A stretch of DNA of 64,000 nucleotides from Bacteroidia bacterium (GTDB lineage: Bacteria > Bacteroidota > Bacteroidia > UKL13-3). Position numbers and translations under genes: made by a program. Of this stretch, positions 1 to 9,069 are shown piece after piece. The stretch spans positions 71,484-135,483 of the forward strand of contig JALONP010000004.1 in the NCBI GenBank assembly GCA_025454875.1, given 5' to 3'. The notes below the pieces were generated by a model, which saw only the letters and a list, made by a program, of their open reading frames with translations, did not search any database and had not been told where the DNA came from. How positions within the stretch are numbered: position 1 is the stretch's first letter; each line of letters opens with the position of its first letter.

Positions 1-86
1 AGGGTAGACGTGCTTGCAATGGTTGCAAACAAAATCATTCCGGCCCAGCCTATTGCAAACCCTAACGCTTTTTGCTTTGGCATCAT
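1..86 (-). CDS. N-terminal fragment of an unidentified membrane protein
   Basis: Only the first 28-29 codons are inside the window. They begin with two consecutive ATG codons (86-81) followed by MPKQKALGFAIGWAGM and a hydrophobic stretch that looks like a first transmembrane helix. The gene starts 6 bp after the pgk stop on the same strand, so it is probably co-transcribed behind pgk. Too little is visible to assign a family. Confidence 0.5.
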   Translation of the reverse strand, partial: MMPKQKALGFAIGWAGMILFATIASTST

Positions 87-92
87 ACGGTA

Positions 93-1307
93 TTACGCTT
101 CAATTGCAGCAATTCCAGGAAGCACTTTTCCTTCAAAGTATTCGAGCAATGCGCCTCCTCCGGTAGATACATAACTTACTTGGTTTTGGTAACCAAATTG
201 TGCAACAGCAGCCGCACTGTCTCCACCGCCAATTAAACTAAAGGCTCCATTCTGCGTAGCTGCAACCACAGCATTTGCAACACCTTTTGTTCCGTTTTCA
301 AAATTGGTCATTTCAAAAACGCCCATTGGTCCATTCCATAAAATGGTTTTTGATGCAGCAATTACCTTGGCATACGCAGCAGTAGCCTCGGGACCAATAT
401 CAAGTCCCATCCAACCCTTTTCAATTTGTTTGTTATCGCATACCTTGTGGTTTGCTTCGTTGCTAAATGCATCTGCTACAACTGAATCAACAGGCAATAA
501 CAACTGTACTCCTTTTGACTCCGCCTTTTGCATGAGTTGTTTGCACAATTCAAGTCTGTCGTCTTCACATAATGACGAACCAATTTCGTAACCCATGGCT
601 TTTAAAAAAGTATAGGCCATTCCACCGCCAATAATCAAGTTGTCAACAGTATTAATCAAGTTTTCGAGAATGAGCAGCTTATCCGAAACCTTAGCTCCGC
701 CTGTAATTGCAGTAAACGGTCGCTCGGCATTGTTCATTAATTTTTGGGCGTTGGCAACTTCTTTTGCCATTACATAACCAAAACATTTGGCCTGAGGAAA
801 AAACTGTGCAATTACGGCTGTGCTTGCATGGGCTCGGTGTGCTGTTCCGAAAGCATCGTTTACATAAATGGTTCCGTATGAAGCCAGCTTCTGTGCAAAC
901 GCTGTATCTCCCTTTTCTTCTTCTTTGTAAAAACGGAGGTTTTCCAGTAACAATACTTCCCCTGGTTTTAATGCCGCTGCCTTTGTTGCAGCTTCTTCAC
1001 CCATGCAGTCGCTTGCAAATTGAACCGGCTTGCCTAATGCTGCACTTACAGTATTCACAACATTGTGCAATGTATGCTTGGCTACGTCTACGGTGCCATC
1101 CTCTTTTAATTTTTTGAGTGGCCTGCCCAAATGCGACATCAAAATAACAGCCCCTCCATCATTAAGTATCTTCTGAATGGTAGGTATTGCGGCCTGAATG
1201 CGGGCATCGTCTGTCACCGCCAATGTAGCCTTGTCGAGTGGCACATTAAAATCAACTCGAACCAACGCTTTTTGGCCAGCAAATGAAATAGAATCAACAG
1301 TTTTCAT
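93..1307 (-). CDS. pgk: phosphoglycerate kinase
   Basis: Catalyses ATP-forming transfer of phosphate from 1,3-bisphosphoglycerate to ADP in glycolysis, in the cytoplasm. At 404 residues it has the normal bacterial length. The N-terminal substrate-binding signature RVDFNVPLD is at about residues 17-25, LMSHLGRP lies near residue 56, [13 protein letters not shown] near residue 150, the [11 protein letters not shown] motif near residue 200, and the nucleotide-binding GGGDSAAAV motif near residue 360. The start is the ATG just after a candidate promoter. The identification is secure. Confidence 0.98.
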   Translation of the reverse strand: MKTVDSISFAGQKALVRVDFNVPLDKATLAVTDDARIQAAIPTIQKILNDGGAVILMSHLGRPLKKLKEDGTVDVAKHTLHNVVNTVSAALGKPVQFASDCMGEEAATKAAALKPGEVLLLENLRFYKEEEKGDTAFAQKLASYGTIYVNDAFGTAHRAHASTAVIAQFFPQAKCFGYVMAKEVANAQKLMNNAERPFTAITGGAKVSDKLLILENLINTVDNLIIGGGMAYTFLKAMGYEIGSSLCEDDRLELCKQLMQKAESKGVQLLLPVDSVVADAFSNEANHKVCDNKQIEKGWMGLDIGPEATAAYAKVIAASKTILWNGPMGVFEMTNFENGTKGVANAVVAATQNGAFSLIGGGDSAAAVAQFGYQNQVSYVSTGGGALLEYFEGKVLPGIAAIEA

Positions 1308-1361
1308 ACGGAATAAAGTAGATATAGTGGGCGAAAATAATTTTTTCTCCTACATTTAAGG

Positions 1362-1369
1362 CAAAATTA
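1362..1369 (-). promoter_or_regulatory. candidate -7 box for pgk
   Basis: Read on the minus strand this is TAATTTTG, a match to the Bacteroidota -7 consensus TAnnTTTG, about 55 bp before the pgk ATG. I see no well-spaced TTG -33 element, so this is only a candidate. Confidence 0.3.
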
Positions 1370-1377
1370 TCTATACA

Positions 1378-1821
1378 ATGAACCCAAAATGGCAGTTGCT
1401 TGCATGTGTCTGTTTATGGTTGGTAAGTTGCAATAACCAACGTGAACAATGGTTATGCAAGCGCTGGCAAGTGAGTGATGTATTATTTGTAAACGAAGGT
1501 GACGCATTGGTGCAAAGTGATACCATGCAAGGCAATTTGCAAGAACATACCAAAACCATCTTGCGTGATGTAATGATGAAAAACGTATACGAATTTAAAA
1601 CAGATGGCACCTACATCACAGCAAATGCCGCGGCATCAGCCGAAGGCGAGTGGGAGTTTAGTGGCCAAAACATTAGATTCATTTCCAAACACAGCGAAGG
1701 TCAAAAAGAAAAAATGGTCCCTATTGAAAAACTTCAAGACGATACCTTAATTGTGCTCTACCAACAGGACCAAACTACCTTGCAAATGAAATTGATATTA
1801 ACACCCATTGAAGTAAAATGA
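1378..1821 (+). CDS. small lipoprotein of unknown function
   Basis: A 147-residue protein with a short N-terminal hydrophobic segment ending in a lipobox (LVSC, Cys at about residue 18), so it should be exported and lipid-anchored. The mature part is polar and predicted beta-rich (phrases such as YEFKTDGTYITAN and GEWEFSGQNIRF), resembling the small lipocalin-like or DUF4488-like lipoproteins common in Bacteroidota. No catalytic motif is visible. Its stop overlaps the next start by 4 bp (ATGA), indicating translational coupling with the following exported protein. Function is unknown. Confidence 0.8.
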   Translation: MNPKWQLLACVCLWLVSCNNQREQWLCKRWQVSDVLFVNEGDALVQSDTMQGNLQEHTKTILRDVMMKNVYEFKTDGTYITANAAASAEGEWEFSGQNIRFISKHSEGQKEKMVPIEKLQDDTLIVLYQQDQTTLQMKLILTPIEVK

Positions 1822-2549
1822 GGTGGCTTGTTGTTTTCGTTTCGTTGATTGGTACAACACAAGCTCAAAACTTGCTTCCAGACGGAGGATTTGAAACCTT
1901 ATTAACTTGTCCAGTGGGCGCTGTTACGGATTCAAAAATCCAATACTTACAACATTGGTCAAGTCCATCAATAGGAACTCCGGATTGCTACCATGTTTGC
2001 AACAAAGGCCTGGTTAGTGTGCCTAATAATGTTGCTGGAAATGCATTTGCAAAAGAAGGAAACGGATACGTAGGGTTAGCATTGCATGTTCAACCTGAGC
2101 CATATTATGCTGAGTACATACAATCTGTTTTAACAACTCCATTGGTTAAAGATTCGTTCTATTGTATCTCTTTATATTACAGGCTTGCCTCAAACAGTGA
2201 GTATGGAATGAGTGGCCTTGGCATTCATCTGTCTGCTTCTCATTTAATTGTAAACCATAATCACAACCTTGTATTAAAACCTGCTGTAGTAAACAAACTA
2301 GAACCAAATGAACAAGATGCCGATAGCTGGCTCTTGCTTGAAGGAATCTACAAAGCATCTGGGAACGAACAGTATTTAGTTATTGGTTATTTTGGCTCAG
2401 AATCAACCAGTCCCAAAAGGTTATTTTTACCCAATAGGCAAAGCATTCGGCCAACTGCGTATTATTACATCGATCAGGTATCGGTACAGTGGATTCAAAC
2501 CAACGCGGTGTATAAATGTTCTCAAACCACATACAATTTTTCGGAGTAA
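1818..2549 (+). CDS. exported protein of unknown function
   Basis: The 243-residue product starts with a signal peptide (MRWLVVFVSLIGTTQA) and continues with NLLPDGGFETLLTCPVG. That layout is typical of Bacteroidota secreted proteins that begin with a carbohydrate-binding-like beta-sandwich domain (conserved N-x-SFE/GGFE and CP elements; the same kind of domain often precedes OmpA domains). Here no OmpA or sorting domain follows. It is coupled to the upstream lipoprotein by a 4-bp overlap, and the downstream Rieske gene begins directly at its stop codon, so the three are probably one operon. Confidence 0.7.
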   Translation: MRWLVVFVSLIGTTQAQNLLPDGGFETLLTCPVGAVTDSKIQYLQHWSSPSIGTPDCYHVCNKGLVSVPNNVAGNAFAKEGNGYVGLALHVQPEPYYAEYIQSVLTTPLVKDSFYCISLYYRLASNSEYGMSGLGIHLSASHLIVNHNHNLVLKPAVVNKLEPNEQDADSWLLLEGIYKASGNEQYLVIGYFGSESTSPKRLFLPNRQSIRPTAYYYIDQVSVQWIQTNAVYKCSQTTYNFSE

Positions 2550-2891
2550 ATGATACGTTGGTATAGAGTATACGATTTTTCAAAACACGGCAATGAGCCA
2601 CAACGCATTAACAGCGTTCGTACCATTGAAATTGAAGGGCAAAAAATTTCACTAGCCCGCACTGCTGATGGGTATTATGCATTGGATGATAAATGTCCGC
2701 ATGCCGGAGCACGTTTTGGGATGGGCGGATATTGCGAGCACGGTATGCTGGTTTGCCCAGTGCACCGTTACAAATATGATTTACAAACTGGGAAAGGGAA
2801 ACAAGGTGATTTTATTAACAGGTATCCTACCCAAGTTAAATCCGATGGTGTGTACGTTGGCCTCACAAAAAAATGGTGGCAGTTTTGGTAA
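2550..2891 (+). CDS. Rieske-type [2Fe-2S] ferredoxin
   Basis: A soluble 113-residue Rieske domain. The cluster ligands are visible as C-P-H (about residues 44-46) and C-P-V-H (about residues 64-67), spaced as in NirD-like and dioxygenase ferredoxins, followed by the expected YKYDLQTG. There is no signal peptide or membrane anchor, so it is probably a cytoplasmic electron carrier. The start codon abuts the previous stop, so translation is likely coupled. The partner oxidoreductase is not identifiable here. Confidence 0.85.
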   Translation: MIRWYRVYDFSKHGNEPQRINSVRTIEIEGQKISLARTADGYYALDDKCPHAGARFGMGGYCEHGMLVCPVHRYKYDLQTGKGKQGDFINRYPTQVKSDGVYVGLTKKWWQFW

Positions 2892-2947
2892 CCGCCACCA
2901 CGTATTCAATGAAAGTTATTGTTTGTTTTTAAAAGCAAAATGCTCCG

Positions 2948-4509
2948 TTACTCAACTACCAGTTTGCGCAAACTGCGTGCACTGGTGTGAGCCACTTCTA
3001 CAAAGTATAATCCCTTAGCATACTCACCAATATTTAATAATGTGTTGCCTTTGATTGGTTGTTGTATCATGATACGCCCAGATACATCATAAATGGTAAG
3101 CACTGCTGCTTCTGCTATATCGGTTTCAATGGTTACAAAGCCAGAACTTGGATTAGGATGCAGCTTAAATGATGCTGCTTTCGGACCTTTTTCACTCAAA
3201 CTGCTATAGAAAAATCCTTGTCGTTGGTACCAATTGGTAACCGAATCAACTGCTGTTTGCAATGCACATACAGAAGCAAATTAATTTCCAGTATCAGCTC
3301 TGCTGTATACATAAGCCAATGTATAATTTAACTCTTGGCCAATGCCCAATGTTTGAGGAGCTGCCGTTGCTAAAATACGTCTATCACCTGGAGTAATGGA
3401 TTCGCCTCCTTCCCACCATCCAGTATTTGCACATGGATTGCCACTAAATGAAAAACGTGTAGCTGTTCCATTACTACCTATTCCAGTGCCCGTTGCAACT
3501 TTAGATGAACCATCTTTCCACAAACCATTCATATAATAAAAATGGTGCAGCGGTGATGTTGGATTACCCGATACAGCATCGTTCGAATTGTTATAATACA
3601 TGGTAGACCATAACGGGTAATTTAAAAAAACACAAGCTTGAGCAGGAGGTGTTGCACCAAACCCTAATGGCCCCGCATCTGTAGGAGAACCATTGTAAGC
3701 GTATACCATCTTTCTCGATGTATCTGTTCCTATATAATCATCTTCATAATTACCAAGATCGAAATCAACCCAAGAGGTAAATAACAATGAGTCATAGTTT
3801 CTTGTTGATTTATTGATAATCTTAATGTCGGCAAAGACCGAATTGTGAATAGCCTTATTGTTGGGCAAATTGAATGCATATAACAATCGGTGAATTTCCA
3901 CTTGCAATTTTTGTCCACCCGATTCAGTATGAACCAAATCATCATTAATAATGGTAAACAATGCTTGATCACCCTTTATTTGTGGATATTCACCTATCAG
4001 CGGTTCATATCTCCCATTTCCATTTAAATCTACAAACGGGGCGTAGGATGCAGAGCTATCTCCAAATTGTATATTTCCTTTTGCTGGCCACTCTATAATA
4101 TCAGTATATGTATTCACTGATTCTCCGTTTTTAATTTTTTCAAGAAATTCGTCAATATCACTTTGCTTAACTGTCCAAATCCGATCCCAATATGCGCGCG
4201 AAGCAGAAGAATAATTTGCCAGTACTGGACCCGGTTGGAAATCTTTCCCAGTTTGTTGGTACGCTTCTGCCGCTAAGTACAATTGCCCATTGCTGAGTCC
4301 ACCAATCCATTGTCCTGCTGCATAAATTGTACTCCTACTTCCCCCAAAGCTTAGCCTTATATCATATCCCCATCACTAAACATGGAGCCTCTATTGTAAA
4401 CTGCAGTGTTAACATTATTAGCGAATAAGGATTCTAAAGCGGTTTGGCCTTGAGCTAAAAAAACGAAAAGGAAAAGATTCGTGATTAATAGCGTGTAATG
4501 CTTTTTCAT
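2948..4509 (-). pseudogene. broken T9SS-secreted protein with C-terminal sorting domain
   Basis: Joined together, three pieces read as one secreted protein of about 520 residues. It begins with a signal peptide (MKKHYTLLITNLFLFVFLAQG, ATG at 4509), continues into a region with AAGQWIGGL and a long beta-rich body (for example FVDLNGNGRYEP), and ends in a classic type A T9SS sorting domain (FKLHPNPSSG, then GLYFVEV and a short basic tail). Two lesions interrupt it. A run of four C (plus strand 4368-4371) needs one more base to restore the frame SDG-G-YDIRLSFGG. An in-frame TAA at 3281-3283 separates RADTGN from FASVCALQ, probably CAA to TAA. The intact part resembles large Bacteroidota cell-surface proteins of unknown function. 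It could be a true pseudogene; the homopolymer lesion alone could be a sequencing error. Confidence 0.8.
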
Positions 4510-4581
4510 AATGATGAGTCAATTAAAGTTTAAGGATAGATGTATATCAAACTTAAACATTAATTCACACAATCGATGAAT

Positions 4582-5979
4582 TTAATTTGCTTGTGCTTTT
4601 TCTTGGTTATAGGTAATATCAAGCGGCAAGGTTTTAATTTTGGCAAACCCACCCAATACATTTTTAACCCGTTGAAACCCTTTTGATTTTAAATAAGAAG
4701 CTGCAATCATGCTACGGTAACCGCCTGCACAGTGAACTAAGTATTCTTCGTCTTTGTTTAAGGTTTCATATTGTTTAGGCAATGCATCAAGTGAATAGTG
4801 CAACGCCTTAGTCAAATGCCCATCATTAAATTCACCTGGCTTGCGAACGTCTAAAATTTTAATATCTGTATGCTTGGCATCAAGTGTAAATTCTTCTTCA
4901 TCAACAGAAATAACCATATCCCAACGTTTGTCGGCATTTTTCCAAGATTCAAATCCACCATCTAGGTAACCGATTATTTGGTCAAATCCCACACGTGCAA
5001 GTCGCTCAATGCTCTCTTTTTCTTTTCCTAGTTCGGCAACAATCATTAACGGTTTACTGATATCAAGCAAGGTAGCTGCCCAGATAGCATACTGCCCGTT
5101 TAGCCCAAAGTTAATGGCTCCAGGAATAAACCCTTGTTCAAACACATCCGGAATACGGGTATCAATAATGGTTGCGCCTTGTTTAAGTTGTTGTTCTACA
5201 TCTGCAACTTTGAGGGGCGTGAGCCCTTTGCTTAAAACATTTTCAATTGGAGCATATCCTTGTTTGTTGAGTTTTGCATCTTTAAAAAAGTATGCTGGTG
5301 CGGGAGCAATACCTTCCGTGACTGTTGCGATAAATTGTTCTTTGCTCATGGGTTGCAATGCGTAATTTTTTGCCCTTTGCTCCCCAATTGTGCTAAACGT
5401 TTCTTTACCAATATTTTTACCACATGCACTTCCTGCTCCATGCGCTGGGTATACAATTACCTCGTCATTCAGTGGCATAAGCTCATTGTGAAGCGAATCA
5501 TACATCATTCCAGCTAATGCTTCTTTTGTCATCACACCATCTAACAAATCTGGCCTGCCAACATCACCAACAAATAACGTATCGCCAGTAAACACGCAAT
5601 GAGGTTTGCCATTTTCATCTATCAACAAATAACAAGTAGATTCAGGTGTGTGACCCGGTGTATGCAGTACCTTGATGGTAACCTTTCCTAGCTTTAATTC
5701 TTCGTGTTGTTTAGCAACATATATTGGATACGAAGTTTGGGTAGTTGGGCCATAAACAATGGTGGCTCCGGTTTGAGTTGCCAAATCAATATGGCCACTC
5801 ACAAAGTCTGCATGAAAATGCGTTTCCATTACATAAGCAATTGACGCGCCTCTTGATTTGGCTAATTCAATATACACATCATAATCGCGTAAAGGATCAA
5901 TGATGGCGGCTTTTCCATCCGACTCAATATAATAAGCTGCCTGTGCAAGGCAATTGGTATAAAGTTGTTGAACAAACAT
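4582..5979 (-). CDS. metallo-beta-lactamase fold hydrolase with two rhodanese domains (persulfide dioxygenase-like)
   Basis: A 465-residue protein with an N-terminal metallo-beta-lactamase domain of the ETHE1/persulfide dioxygenase kind: THFHADFVSGH at about residues 53-63, HTPGHTPES near residue 107, and TGDTLFVGDVGRPDLL near residue 131. Two rhodanese-like domains follow, at roughly 255-350 and 365-455. The first has no active-site cysteine and looks structural. The second has a proper loop (HCAGGYRS), so it should transfer sulfane sulfur. Known relatives oxidise glutathione persulfide or handle sulfide detoxification. It is a single gene without sulfur-metabolism neighbours. Confidence 0.88.
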   Translation of the reverse strand: MFVQQLYTNCLAQAAYYIESDGKAAIIDPLRDYDVYIELAKSRGASIAYVMETHFHADFVSGHIDLATQTGATIVYGPTTQTSYPIYVAKQHEELKLGKVTIKVLHTPGHTPESTCYLLIDENGKPHCVFTGDTLFVGDVGRPDLLDGVMTKEALAGMMYDSLHNELMPLNDEVIVYPAHGAGSACGKNIGKETFSTIGEQRAKNYALQPMSKEQFIATVTEGIAPAPAYFFKDAKLNKQGYAPIENVLSKGLTPLKVADVEQQLKQGATIIDTRIPDVFEQGFIPGAINFGLNGQYAIWAATLLDISKPLMIVAELGKEKESIERLARVGFDQIIGYLDGGFESWKNADKRWDMVISVDEEEFTLDAKHTDIKILDVRKPGEFNDGHLTKALHYSLDALPKQYETLNKDEEYLVHCAGGYRSMIAASYLKSKGFQRVKNVLGGFAKIKTLPLDITYNQEKAQAN

Positions 5980-6042
5980 GACTCTAAAAAATAAACGTAT
6001 ACAAAAGTGCAGATAAATTACAGGATTGCAATTGATTTTCGG

Positions 6043-6732
6043 TTAAACGCGCTTTTTCGGAGTGGTACCAACAAAATCTTTTAAGTAAAAGGGTTCCATA
6101 TAGGCAACATCTTCTACTTGTTGGTTGTTTAACAATGCAAGAGCAGGAGCAAAAAGAGAGGAGGCTGAACACCGAATATCAGGTAAAAAAATAGCATTTG
6201 GATGTTGGATTACTGGGCTGCATTTGGGAGCCCCGGGTCCTGCGAAATAAACTGTGTGTTCATCAAGTATTTCTAAAAATGAATATGAATCCACAACCGT
6301 TGCTTCCGCATTCCCTAACGCGTTTCCATATGCGTTAAATAGCTGATTGTATACCTCCATTCTGCGCGCATCCAACATTGGAATTAATAGGGCTTTCGGT
6401 TCATTTGCCACATATGGAGCCATTTGCAAAGCAAGCCCTTGCAAGGTGCCTACTCCCAATAATGGAATTTTTAATGCATAACAAAAACCCTTTGCTGTTG
6501 ATACACCCACACGCAACCCAGTGTAACTGCCTGGTCCTTTACTTACAGCAATAGCATCCACTTGTTGCAAGTTCAATCCAGCTTGTTGCAAAGCTTGCTC
6601 GATATAAATGGTTAGATGTGATGCATGCCTGTTTTCTGTAACATCTTCTACTAGCGATAACAATCCGCTTTCGGAAGCTATGGCAACAGAGCAAACGGGT
6701 GTTGACGTTTCTAAACACAAAATGACCGGCAT
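6043..6732 (-). CDS. tsaB: tRNA threonylcarbamoyladenosine biosynthesis protein TsaB
   Basis: The 229-residue protein has the ASKHA-fold start ILCLETSTPVCSVA and the diagnostic KGPGSYTGLRVG at about residues 65-76. TsaB is the partner of TsaD and TsaE in making t6A37 of ANN-decoding tRNAs; it has no full active site of its own. A two-part Bacteroidota promoter lies 4 bp before the ATG, so the mRNA may be almost leaderless. It is transcribed divergently from recJ. Confidence 0.95.
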   Translation of the reverse strand: MPVILCLETSTPVCSVAIASESGLLSLVEDVTENRHASHLTIYIEQALQQAGLNLQQVDAIAVSKGPGSYTGLRVGVSTAKGFCYALKIPLLGVGTLQGLALQMAPYVANEPKALLIPMLDARRMEVYNQLFNAYGNALGNAEATVVDSYSFLEILDEHTVYFAGPGAPKCSPVIQHPNAIFLPDIRCSASSLFAPALALLNNQQVEDVAYMEPFYLKDFVGTTPKKRV

Positions 6733-6736
6733 GGGT

Positions 6737-6766
6737 CAAAAATAAACAAAGGGGGTTAAGCATCAA
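6737..6766 (-). promoter_or_regulatory. tsaB promoter (TTG-N19-TAnnTTTG)
   Basis: On the minus strand, TTG (6766-6764), a 19-bp spacer and TATTTTTG (6744-6737) match the Bacteroidota -33/-7 consensus. Only 4 bp separate the -7 box from the tsaB ATG. If transcription starts about 4 bp after the box, the leader is about one base. Confidence 0.5.
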
Positions 6767-6826
6767 GCATCTGCATAAAACATTCACAGCAATGCGAAAA
6801 ATTTGTAAATTCGTCACCCATTCATC

Positions 6827-8533
6827 ATGCAAAAACGCTGGACACATAAACTACCTTCTGATCCTTCCATCATCGAAAGCATATCGACAGCGATTAATGT
6901 AAACAAAACATTATCCGGCATTTTGGCCCAGCGGGGAATTACCCAGTTTGAATCTGCCAAAAAGTTTTTCAGACCACAATTCACTGATTTACACGACCCC
7001 TTTGTAATGAAAGGAATGAATGAAGCAATTATCCGAATTGATTTGGCAATTGCAAAGGGTGAGAAAATATTGATTTATGGTGATTATGATGTGGATGGCA
7101 CAACTTCGGTAGCTGTGGTTTACTCTTTTTTAACCAAACGGTACTCCAATATTGATTTTTATATTCCTGATCGGTACACCGAAGGTTATGGCGTATCTTT
7201 TATTTCGATTGATTGGGCTTCAAATAATGGGTTTTCACTCATTATTGCACTCGATTGTGGAATCAAAGCAGTAGATAAAGTGAAATATGCAAAAGGCAAA
7301 GGAGTAGACTTTATTGTATGTGACCACCACCTTCCTGGTGATGAAGTTCCAGAAGCAGTTGCTATTTTAAATCCCAAACAAGGCGATTGCCCTTATCCAT
7401 TTAAGGAATTATCTGGCTGTGGTATTGGGTTTAAATTGATTCAGGCTTATGCATTAAAACATGGAATTGCATTTGCCGAAATCGAACAATACCTCGATTT
7501 GGTTGCGGTAAGTGTAGCCGCTGATTTGGTTCCAATACTTGACGAAAACAGAATTTTGGTTCACCACGGGCTTAAAAAACTCAAGAGCAACCCCAACCCT
7601 GGATTGCGTGCCTTGTTAGAAGCATACGCTCCCAAACCTGAGTTTTCGGTAAGTGATATTGTGTTTTTTATTGGACCACGCATCAATGCGGCTGGTCGCA
7701 TTGCTGACGCCAAAGACAGTGTTCGGCTGATGATTGCTGATGATTATTCAAAAGCCAAACAAATTGCCGAATTGGTGAACCAACACAATATTGAGCGCAG
7801 GGGTTTTGATTTATCAATCACTGAACAAGCTTTCGAAATGGTGGAAAAAGATGATTCGTTCGCACAACGCAAATCAACTGTTCTTTTTCACAACGAGTGG
7901 CATAAAGGAGTAATCGGAATTGTGGCTTCACGTTTAATTGAAAAATATTACCGCCCCACAATTGTGCTAACGGAATCTAACGGTATGGCTACTGGATCAG
8001 CTCGTTCTGTAGATGGTTTTGATTTGTACCACGCTATTGAGGCTTGTGCTGATTTACTTGAGCAGTATGGAGGACACACACATGCAGCAGGCCTTACGTT
8101 AAAGTTAGATAAGGTGAAACCCTTTGCCGAAAAGTTTGAACAAGTTGTAGCTAGCAACATTCAAGAACGTAGTTTAACACCCGAAATTGAATACGATGCA
8201 TCCATTGCGTTGCGAACCATTACACCCAAGTTTTTCAGTGTGCTTAAGCAGTTTTCGCCATTTGGCCCAGGCAATCCCAACCCAGTGTTTATGAGTAAAC
8301 ATGTATGGGATGTAGGTGATGTAACCATTGTAGGAAACAACCACCTCAAAATGAGTTTAACTCAAGAAGAAGGTGGCCGAATATTTAAGGCTATCGCATT
8401 TGGCTTGGGAGAACATTACGACAAAGTTGCACAAGGCATTTCGTTTGATATTTGCTATACCATCGAAGAGAATCACTTTAATGGCCATGTTAATTTGCAG
8501 CTTAACATTAAAGATATCTTGTTTAAAAACTAG
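6827..8533 (+). CDS. recJ: single-stranded-DNA-specific exonuclease RecJ
   Basis: A 5'-to-3' single-strand exonuclease of recombination and mismatch repair. At 568 residues it has the family's normal length. The DHH-phosphoesterase motifs are all present: YGDYDVDGTTS near residue 84, ALDCG near 141, CDHHLPGDE near 165 and, in the DHHA1 region, GPRINAAGRIADA near 283. A C-terminal OB-like part follows. Its TAG stop shares the palindrome CTAG with the stop of the convergent NlpC/P60 gene. Confidence 0.97.
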   Translation: MQKRWTHKLPSDPSIIESISTAINVNKTLSGILAQRGITQFESAKKFFRPQFTDLHDPFVMKGMNEAIIRIDLAIAKGEKILIYGDYDVDGTTSVAVVYSFLTKRYSNIDFYIPDRYTEGYGVSFISIDWASNNGFSLIIALDCGIKAVDKVKYAKGKGVDFIVCDHHLPGDEVPEAVAILNPKQGDCPYPFKELSGCGIGFKLIQAYALKHGIAFAEIEQYLDLVAVSVAADLVPILDENRILVHHGLKKLKSNPNPGLRALLEAYAPKPEFSVSDIVFFIGPRINAAGRIADAKDSVRLMIADDYSKAKQIAELVNQHNIERRGFDLSITEQAFEMVEKDDSFAQRKSTVLFHNEWHKGVIGIVASRLIEKYYRPTIVLTESNGMATGSARSVDGFDLYHAIEACADLLEQYGGHTHAAGLTLKLDKVKPFAEKFEQVVASNIQERSLTPEIEYDASIALRTITPKFFSVLKQFSPFGPGNPNPVFMSKHVWDVGDVTIVGNNHLKMSLTQEEGGRIFKAIAFGLGEHYDKVAQGISFDICYTIEENHFNGHVNLQLNIKDILFKN

Positions 8534-9069
8534 TTGCAGGCTAGGCGGCCTCCTTGCTTAAAACGTGTTGCAAAATAAGGCTCCTGCAAACTGCTAATCA
8601 TAACTCCCCTTTTTACAGAAGTATGCACAAACTGGTGGTTTGATAAATAAATGCCAACATGGTCAACCTTGCCATTTTGTTTAACACTAAAAAAAACCAA
8701 ATCTCCTTCTGCTAACGATTCACGTTCAACCAACAAAGCTGATTGCAGCAATTTCTGAGTATCGCGAGCGGTATTGCATTGATACACTTCTGCAAAAAGT
8801 TGTTTTACGAGGCACGAACAGTCGACTCCTTCAGGCTTGCAACCCCCAAGCACATGAGGTGTTCCAATCCACTTTTGAATGGCTTTGTACAAAATCAAAT
8901 TATTTTGTGTACCTATCTGAACCCCTAAAGCTTTTGAAAGTTGTTCACGCTGTTGTGCATCTTGGTTGCGTGCTAGTTTTTTGCTTCCAGAACATGAAAC
9001 CAACAACAAACAGGAAACAATAACCAATACAAACTGCGTGAGGTTTATATGAATGTTTTGCTGAGTCAA
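8530..9069 (-). CDS. NlpC/P60 (C40) peptidase, lipoprotein
   Basis: The 179-residue protein starts with a signal peptide ending in a lipobox (LLVSC, Cys at about residue 26). The C40 cysteine-peptidase domain shows the catalytic region GVDCSCLV (Cys in the DCS motif near residue 84), VDHVGIYL with the catalytic His, and a third polar position near FVHTS. These enzymes cut D-Glu-diamino-acid bonds in peptidoglycan stem peptides. The usual DCSG is DCSC here. Its start overlaps the stop of the upstream membrane-protein gene by 4 bp, so the two form an operon. Confidence 0.9.
   Translation of the reverse strand: MTQQNIHINLTQFVLVIVSCLLLVSCSGSKKLARNQDAQQREQLSKALGVQIGTQNNLILYKAIQKWIGTPHVLGGCKPEGVDCSCLVKQLFAEVYQCNTARDTQKLLQSALLVERESLAEGDLVFFSVKQNGKVDHVGIYLSNHQFVHTSVKRGVMISSLQEPYFATRFKQGGRLACN

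Noticed and set aside
764-1117. Open frames antisense to pgk and other long genes
   Set aside because: They lie wholly inside well-supported genes, have poor protein-like composition and no family similarity.
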